From JAJDXW01 sp965214795 (lineage in GTDB: Bacteria; Pseudomonadota; Gammaproteobacteria; HK1), in contig OZ243976.1 of assembly GCA_965214795.1 (NCBI GenBank), forward strand, positions 4,464,001 to 4,528,000: 64,000 nucleotides of DNA, given 5' to 3'. Below, piece after piece: positions 58,877 to 64,000 of this stretch; positions within the stretch are counted from its first letter, which is position 1, and every line of letters starts with the position of its first letter. The notes under the pieces are model-generated. The model was not told the DNA's origin. It did not search any database and saw nothing but the letters and a program-made list of their open reading frames with translations. A program made the translations under genes and the position numbers.

Positions 58877-61198
58877 CTAGAACGTCGTCCCGATGGTGAA
58901 CTGGAAGCGCTGGACGTCGTCGCCGTCCTTTTCGTTGAGGGGGAACCCCCAGCTCGTCGTGATGATGCCGATTCCGACGAACCAGATCGTGGAGAACCCG
59001 GTCGAGTAACGGATCTCGCCGCCGTCGAAGTCGTCAAAGGACTCGAAGACGTTGCCGGCGTCGAGAAAGCCGGTCAGCCGGAACTGGGTGGACGGGTCCA
59101 GGAACGGAAGCGGCACGATGAGCTCGGCCCGCCCGAGGGTCAGGAAGTCCCCCCCGATCGGGCGCCGCTCCCCCCCGGCGACCGGATGATCGCGCGGCCC
59201 GAGCGAGTTCGACTGGAAGCCCCGGACCGACCGGATGCCGCCGGCGAAGAAGTGGCTGGTGAGCGGCAGCGAGTCCGTGTCCCCGTAGCCGTCGCCGTAG
59301 CCCAGCTCCGTCTCCCCCATGAGGATCCACTCCTCGGTGATGGGAAAGAAGCGCTGGTACGACAGGCGGGTACGGTAGTAGCCGAGATCACTGCCGGGGA
59401 GGGCCACCTCCGCGAGGGCGGAGGCGTAGCTGCCCTCGGTCGGGAGGATCCGGCGATCACGGGAATCGCGCGACCAGCGCACGGTGCCGAGCAGCTCCAG
59501 GTAGTCGCCGCCGCGTACGCCATCGCCGGTGCTTTCCCTTGCGAATTCCTCGACTTCTCTGGAACGGGTCAGGCCCGGGACGAAGTCGATCAGCTCCCCG
59601 GTGAGCCCGATGTGGAACCGATCGTACTCGGTGAACGGGATGCCGAAGGTCACCCCCGCGCCGGTGATGTCGGTGGAGTAGTCGGAGATGTCCAGCTCCA
59701 ACCCGTCGGTCTCTCCGTAGCGCGCGAAGAGCCTCCGGCTGATCCCTTCCGGCCGGAAGTAGGGATTGGTGTAGGAGATCCCGTACTCCTGCTGGCTGCT
59801 GCTGTTGTTGAACGTGAACGACGCCGCGTTGCCGGTGCCGAACAGGTTCTCCTGGGTGACGCTCACGTTGACGAGCGCCCCTCGATCCTGCGCGTAGCCG
59901 GCGCTGAGGAGCAGCGCCCCGGACGCGCGCTCGGTGACCTGGACGATGACGTCCACCTGGTCGGAGGTTCCGGGCACGGCCTGCGTCTCGATGCGGACCT
60001 CGCTGAAGTGCCCGAGCTGGAGCAACCGCTGCCGGGAGCGATCGAGGTCGCGGTTGACGACCCATGACCCCTCGAGCTGGCGCATCTCGCGCCGCAGGAC
60101 CTCGTCCCGGGTATCGTGGTTGCCCCGGAACACGATGCGCCGCACGTACACCCGCCGGCCCGGGTCGACGAAGAAGGCGAGGTCCACCTCTCCCTCGTCC
60201 TCGCGGATCTCCGGCACGGGGTTCACGTTGGCGAACGCATAGCCCTCGTCGCCGAGGCGGGTCTTCACGTTCGAGGCGGTCTGCGCCACGTCGCTGCGAT
60301 TGAAGACGTCCCCTTCGCGGACTTCCACCAGGGGCAGGAGCTCCTCCGGCGAGACGATGAGGTCGCCGGCGAGCTCGACGGTGCCGACCTCGAAGGTCCT
60401 GCCCTCGGAGACGTTGATCGTGATGTAGATGAAGCGCCGGTCGGGAGTGACGGAAACCTGGGTGGAATCGACCGAGAAGTTGATGAAGCCCCGGTCGAGG
60501 TAGTAGGTCCGCAAGCGTTCCAGATCCCCGGACAGCTTCTGCTTCGAGTAGCGGTCCGAACCGGTGAGCCAGGAGAACAGCTTCCGGGTCGTGGACTCGA
60601 AGAGATCGAGGAGTTCGTCCTCCTCGAACGACTGGTTCCCGACGATGTTGATGCGCCGGATGCGCGCCACCTCTCCCTCGTCGATGTCGAAGTGGATGCC
60701 GACCCGATGGCGCTCGAGCGGGGTCACCGTCACCTCGATCTCGGCGGAGTACCGACCCTGAGCGAAATAGGATTCGCGAAGCTCCTGCACCGTCCGGTTG
60801 AGGACGGCGGGATCGAACGTGCGACCGACCGCGAACCCGACGCCGCCGAGCGATTCGGCCAGCTCGTCGGTCTCGACGACCCGGTTGCCGGAGAACTCGA
60901 TGTTCGCGATGGAGGGACGCTCATCGACCACCACCACCAAGGTGCCGCCGTCGCGCTCGATGCGCACGTCATCGAAGAAGCCGGTCGCGAACAGGCGCCT
61001 GATGGCCACCGCGGTATCCTCCGCGTCGACCGTGTCCCCGACGGCGATCGGAAGCTCGTTGAACACCGTGCCGACGGACACGCGCCGCAGGCCCTCCACG
61101 CGGATATCCTCGACGACGAACGACTGCGCGAGCGCGACGATCGGTGTGGCCGCCAGCAGGCACGCCACGGCCAGTCGCCGGAGGGGTCCGCCGCCCAT
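58877..61198 (-). CDS. bamA: Outer membrane protein assembly factor BamA
   Basis: 773 residues. The signal peptide is RRLAVACLLAATPIVALAQ. Five POTRA repeats follow, beginning with FVVEDIRVEGLRRVSVGTVF and including IANIEFSGNRVVETDELAES and VRRIVFRGNHDTRDEVLRRE. The 16-strand barrel occupies the C-terminal half. The lid-loop motif VRGF is present in GIRSVRGFQSNSLGPRD, and the protein ends with a terminal aromatic signature QRFQFTIGTTF. It inserts beta-barrel proteins into the outer membrane, presumably including the giant adhesin of this window. The ATG overlaps the rseP stop by one base (TGATG). Confidence 0.97.
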   Translation of the reverse strand: MGGGPLRRLAVACLLAATPIVALAQSFVVEDIRVEGLRRVSVGTVFNELPIAVGDTVDAEDTAVAIRRLFATGFFDDVRIERDGGTLVVVVDERPSIANIEFSGNRVVETDELAESLGGVGFAVGRTFDPAVLNRTVQELRESYFAQGRYSAEIEVTVTPLERHRVGIHFDIDEGEVARIRRINIVGNQSFEEDELLDLFESTTRKLFSWLTGSDRYSKQKLSGDLERLRTYYLDRGFINFSVDSTQVSVTPDRRFIYITINVSEGRTFEVGTVELAGDLIVSPEELLPLVEVREGDVFNRSDVAQTASNVKTRLGDEGYAFANVNPVPEIREDEGEVDLAFFVDPGRRVYVRRIVFRGNHDTRDEVLRREMRQLEGSWVVNRDLDRSRQRLLQLGHFSEVRIETQAVPGTSDQVDVIVQVTERASGALLLSAGYAQDRGALVNVSVTQENLFGTGNAASFTFNNSSSQQEYGISYTNPYFRPEGISRRLFARYGETDGLELDISDYSTDITGAGVTFGIPFTEYDRFHIGLTGELIDFVPGLTRSREVEEFARESTGDGVRGGDYLELLGTVRWSRDSRDRRILPTEGSYASALAEVALPGSDLGYYRTRLSYQRFFPITEEWILMGETELGYGDGYGDTDSLPLTSHFFAGGIRSVRGFQSNSLGPRDHPVAGGERRPIGGDFLTLGRAELIVPLPFLDPSTQFRLTGFLDAGNVFESFDDFDGGEIRYSTGFSTIWFVGIGIITTSWGFPLNEKDGDDVQRFQFTIGTTF

Positions 61199-62559
61199 CA
61201 GTAGAAGAGCCTCATGACGTCATTGTAGAGAGCGAGGCCCATCAGGCCAACGAGGAGGATGAGGCCGGCCTGGTGGCCGAGCATCATCGTGCGGGAGGAC
61301 AGGGGACCGCCCTTGACCGCCTCCGCCAGGTGAATGAGCAGGTGCCCGCCGTCGAGCACCGGGATCGGCAGGAGGTTGAGGATCCCGAGGCTCACGCTCA
61401 CGATGGCGAGGAACTCGGCGAACCGGATGAACCCGTCGCTCGCGGAGTCGCGGGCGTAGCGGGCGATGGTGATGGGGCCGCTCAGGTGCTCGGACGAGAG
61501 CTCCAGGCGGACCATCTTCCAGAGCAGGCCCACGGTGAGCGAGGTGATCTCCCAGGTCCTGGCGAGCGCGCGCTCCGCCGCCCCCCACGGGGTGCGCCGC
61601 TCGGTCACGTACCAGCCCTCGCCCGGCACCGCGTCCGCGTGCAGGGCGGCTCCGATGCGTCCGACCGTAGCGCCGCCCGCGTCCACCGCGTCCGGCCGGA
61701 GCATCAGGGTCACGATGTCCTCGTCCCGCCTCACTTCGACCGGGAATTCGACTCCGGGACGCGCCCGCACGAAGCGGACCCACTCCATCCAGCTCCCGAC
61801 GGCCGAGCCCTGCGAGCGAACCACCACGTCTCCCGGGCGCATGCCGGCCCGGGCGGCCGGCTCGTCCGGGTTCACCGCCCCGATGACGGGCCGGCTCACG
61901 GGCATCGCGGGCTCGAGCCCGAGGGTCTCGAAGAACCTTCCGCTCGCGAGGTCGTCCAGGGATACCCCGGCGAGATCGAGGTAGCCGGCGGCGGTTCCGC
62001 CGCCCGGAGGCGTCCAGCGCACTTCGACCCGGTTGCGATCGAGGGCCTCGCCCAGGGTGGCCGCGACCACCGCCGACCACGTCCGCGCCTCGCGGCTCTC
62101 CACCGCGACCACCGCGTCGCCGGCGTGAAGGCCCGCGCGCTCCGCGAGCGAGCCCGGCTGCACCTCGCCGACCACCGCCTTGAGAGATGCGAAGCCGACC
62201 ATGAAGACGACCCACCAGGCGATTGCCGCGAAGCCGAAATTGAAGGCGGGGCCGGCGAGGACGATGGCGCTGCGGGCCCACAGCGGCTTCCGATCGAAGG
62301 CTTCCCCGCACTCCTCCTCGGGGAGTTCGCCATCGCGCCCGTCGAGCATCCTGACGTACCCCCCAAGGGGGAGGATTCCGATGGTGTACTCGGTTCCATC
62401 CGCTCCCCGGCGGGTCCAGACGGGCCGGCCGAAGCCGACGGAGAAGCGCAGCACCCGGACGCCCAGGCGCCGCGCCACCCAGAAGTGGCCGAATTCGTGC
62501 ACGGTCACGAGCGTGCCCACCGCCACCACGAACGCCACGACCGCGCCGACGAAATCCAT
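61198..62559 (-). CDS. rseP: RIP metalloprotease RseP
   Basis: 453 residues. This site-2 intramembrane zinc protease cleaves anti-sigma-E RseA and remnant signal peptides. The first membrane helix holds the HExxH site (GTLVTVHEFGHFWVARRLGV). Two PDZ domains follow, with VQPGSLAERAGLHAGDAVVA and VNPDEPAARAGMRPGDVVVR. The third ligand motif LDG is in NLLPIPVLDGGHLL near the C-terminus. ATG 62559 begins the conserved sequence; the longer upstream frame is a shadow of dxr. It is followed directly by bamA. Confidence 0.95.
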   Translation of the reverse strand: MDFVGAVVAFVVAVGTLVTVHEFGHFWVARRLGVRVLRFSVGFGRPVWTRRGADGTEYTIGILPLGGYVRMLDGRDGELPEEECGEAFDRKPLWARSAIVLAGPAFNFGFAAIAWWVVFMVGFASLKAVVGEVQPGSLAERAGLHAGDAVVAVESREARTWSAVVAATLGEALDRNRVEVRWTPPGGGTAAGYLDLAGVSLDDLASGRFFETLGLEPAMPVSRPVIGAVNPDEPAARAGMRPGDVVVRSQGSAVGSWMEWVRFVRARPGVEFPVEVRRDEDIVTLMLRPDAVDAGGATVGRIGAALHADAVPGEGWYVTERRTPWGAAERALARTWEITSLTVGLLWKMVRLELSSEHLSGPITIARYARDSASDGFIRFAEFLAIVSVSLGILNLLPIPVLDGGHLLIHLAEAVKGGPLSSRTMMLGHQAGLILLVGLMGLALYNDVMRLFY

Positions 62560-62597
62560 CGAGAGTCCCACCGGCCGCTTGTGCCTCCGCGCCTCTT

Positions 62598-63767
62598 TCA
62601 GCCGACGAGCGCGGCGGCGAGCTCGCGCGCCGCCGCGTCCTCGTCGAGGATCGTGTCCAGGCTGTCCGCTTCCCGGGGAACGGACCGGCTGAGCGTCTCT
62701 TCCACCACCCGGGGGATGGCGTTGAACGTGGCGCGGCGGTCCAGAAATGCCGCTACCGCCACCTCGTTCGCCGCGTTGAGCACGGCGGGCAGGGTGCCCC
62801 CGGCGCGGGCCGCCTCGTAGCCGAGGCGAAGGCAGGGCGCCCAGCCGAAGTCCGGCGGCGAGAAATCGAGGCTGAGCGGCCGCGAGAAATCGAGCCCCGG
62901 CACCCCGGAGTCGATGCGCTCGGGCCAGGCCAGCGCATGGGCGATGGGGGTACGCATGTCCGGCGTCCCGAGCTGGGCGAGGATCGACCCGTCCTCGTAC
63001 TCCACCATCGAATGCACGGTGCTCTGGGGATGGATGACGACCTCGACCCGGTCCGGAACCGTCTCGAACAGCCAGCACGCCTCGATGACCTCGAGCGCCT
63101 TGTTCATCATGGTAGCCGAGTCGACCGAGATCTTCGGGCCCATCTCCCAGTTCGGATGCGCACAGGCCGCCTCCGGGGTCACGGACTCGAGATCCCCGCG
63201 CGACCGGTGGCGAAACGGCCCGCCGGAGGCGGTCAGCAGAATGCGCCGCACTCCGGCCGGTGCGGGGCGCACCGGCAGGCACTGGAAAACGGCGTTGTGC
63301 TCGCTGTCGATGGGAATGAGTTCGGCCCCGCCCTCGCGAATCGCGTCCATGAAGAGCCGCCCCGACATGACCAGCGATTCCTTGTTGGCGAGCAGCACCC
63401 GCTTGCCGGCCTGCGCCGCGGCCAGGGTCGGCAGCAACCCCGCCGCGCCCACGATCCCGGCGAGCACGTGCCGTACCTGGGGCAGGACGACGACCTCCTC
63501 GAGAGCGAGGGCCCCGGCGAGCACCCTGGTCGCGGTATCCCGGAGCCGGCCGCGGAGCTCGACCGCGGCCACCTCGTCCGCGAGGACCGCGAACTCGGGG
63601 CAATGCTCGCGGCACTGCGCCTCCATCGCCTCGACGCTGGAGCGCGCGGCGAGGGCGACGACCCGGAAGCGCTCGGGGTGGCGGGAAACCACCGACAGGG
63701 TGTTCACCCCGATGGTGCCCGTGGACCCGAGAACGACCAGCCCGTCCATGCTCATCGCGCGGCTCAT
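62598..63767 (-). CDS. dxr: 1-deoxy-D-xylulose 5-phosphate reductoisomerase
   Basis: About 389 residues. Dxr makes 2-C-methyl-D-erythritol 4-phosphate, the committed step of the non-mevalonate isoprenoid pathway. The NADPH loop is LVVLGSTGTIGVNTLSVVSR. VLLANKESLVMSG, IPIDSEHNAVFQCL, LTASGGPFR, HPNWEMGPKISVDSATMMNK and VHSMVEYEDGSILAQLGTPD carry the metal and substrate residues. ATG 63767 is chosen (GGGAG ten bases upstream); ATGs at 63755 and 63749 are equally in frame, and the open frame to 63899 is not conserved. It is the first gene of the block in the window. No cdsA or uppS is visible in the remaining 230 bp upstream, which look non-coding and may hold the operon promoter. Confidence 0.95.
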   Translation of the reverse strand: MSRAMSMDGLVVLGSTGTIGVNTLSVVSRHPERFRVVALAARSSVEAMEAQCREHCPEFAVLADEVAAVELRGRLRDTATRVLAGALALEEVVVLPQVRHVLAGIVGAAGLLPTLAAAQAGKRVLLANKESLVMSGRLFMDAIREGGAELIPIDSEHNAVFQCLPVRPAPAGVRRILLTASGGPFRHRSRGDLESVTPEAACAHPNWEMGPKISVDSATMMNKALEVIEACWLFETVPDRVEVVIHPQSTVHSMVEYEDGSILAQLGTPDMRTPIAHALAWPERIDSGVPGLDFSRPLSLDFSPPDFGWAPCLRLGYEAARAGGTLPAVLNAANEVAVAAFLDRRATFNAIPRVVEETLSRSVPREADSLDTILDEDAAARELAAALVG

Positions 63768-64000
63768 CGCGCGGCGGCTCCCGCCTCTCGGCATCGATCG
63801 GAAACCGATCCCGCGCAGATGTCCGGGGTTCGCATCCGGTGTGGCAGGGCTGATTCGTTCATTCGAAGGCAGCCGGCGAATGCAAAGGGCGGCGTCCACT
63901 GACGAGCGGGTGGTGCGAGGTCGGCGGCGACCGAAGGACGAGGCGTCGAATCAGGACGATACGCTCACCGGTGGTCATCAGGGAAGGCCGGGAACGAATT

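Noticed and set aside
61198..63615. 805-codon frame that would extend rseP upstream
   Set aside because: The first 350 codons overlap dxr in a different frame; RseP homology starts at ATG 62559.
63768..64000. A cdsA or uppS remnant upstream of dxr
   Set aside because: No frame in these 233 bases resembles either protein; the sequence looks non-coding.

Overview
This window comes from a very GC-rich Gram-negative bacterium. The last 15.6 kb carries the run dxr, rseP, bamA, skp, lpxD, fabZ, lpxA, lpxB, rnhB, dnaE, accA, tilS. That order is characteristic of Gammaproteobacteria, so I infer a high-GC gammaproteobacterium, possibly uncultured. The lineage is inferred from synteny only. No rRNA, tRNA or CRISPR array was recognised.

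Layout. 1-5.1 kb: hydantoinase/oxoprolinase subunits on divergent strands, two tandem 84-residue membrane proteins, and a CDP-alcohol phosphatidyltransferase. 5.4-10.9 kb: a catabolic cluster of quinone reductase, acyl-CoA dehydrogenase, HAD hydrolase, SMP-30 lactonase and a MetE-like protein, punctuated by a dispersed repeat. 11.3-13.4 kb: a HipA-like kinase behind a beheaded S24/LexA-type gene. 13.5-21 kb: a Gfo/Idh/MocA oxidoreductase, an SsuBCA-type ABC importer, a DapA-family aldolase, a GNAT acetyltransferase and an NAD-dependent epimerase. 21-25.3 kb: RidA, an HpaB-family monooxygenase and MtaB, with several small MITE-like repeats between the genes.

25.6-47.2 kb is a mobile-element and surface-protein island. 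A complete IS66 element with an 8-bp target duplication sits inside an older ISNCY-like remnant. Next to it is a giant adhesin of about 3,276 residues with Ig-like and Calx-beta modules and a C-terminal barrel. Beyond that lies a three-layer nest. An element encoding an in-frame DUF4338 (DruA-like)/IS4-type DDE fusion was split by a serine-recombinase element. That element was in turn hit twice by identical IS3-family copies in opposite orientation, each with its own 3-bp duplication. Ends of the outer element recur three times, separated by homopolymeric G tracts of 12, 11 and 15 bases, and a 155-bp MITE carries the same termini.

47.2-64 kb: a phosphoribosyltransferase fragment and an RsbW-like ATPase, then the core envelope/replication superoperon. 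Many of its genes overlap by 1-22 nt, which suggests translational coupling. It links isoprenoid synthesis (Dxr), outer-membrane protein assembly (RseP, BamA, Skp), lipid A and fatty acid synthesis (LpxD, FabZ, LpxA, LpxB, AccA), replication (RnhB, DnaE) and tRNA maturation (TilS).
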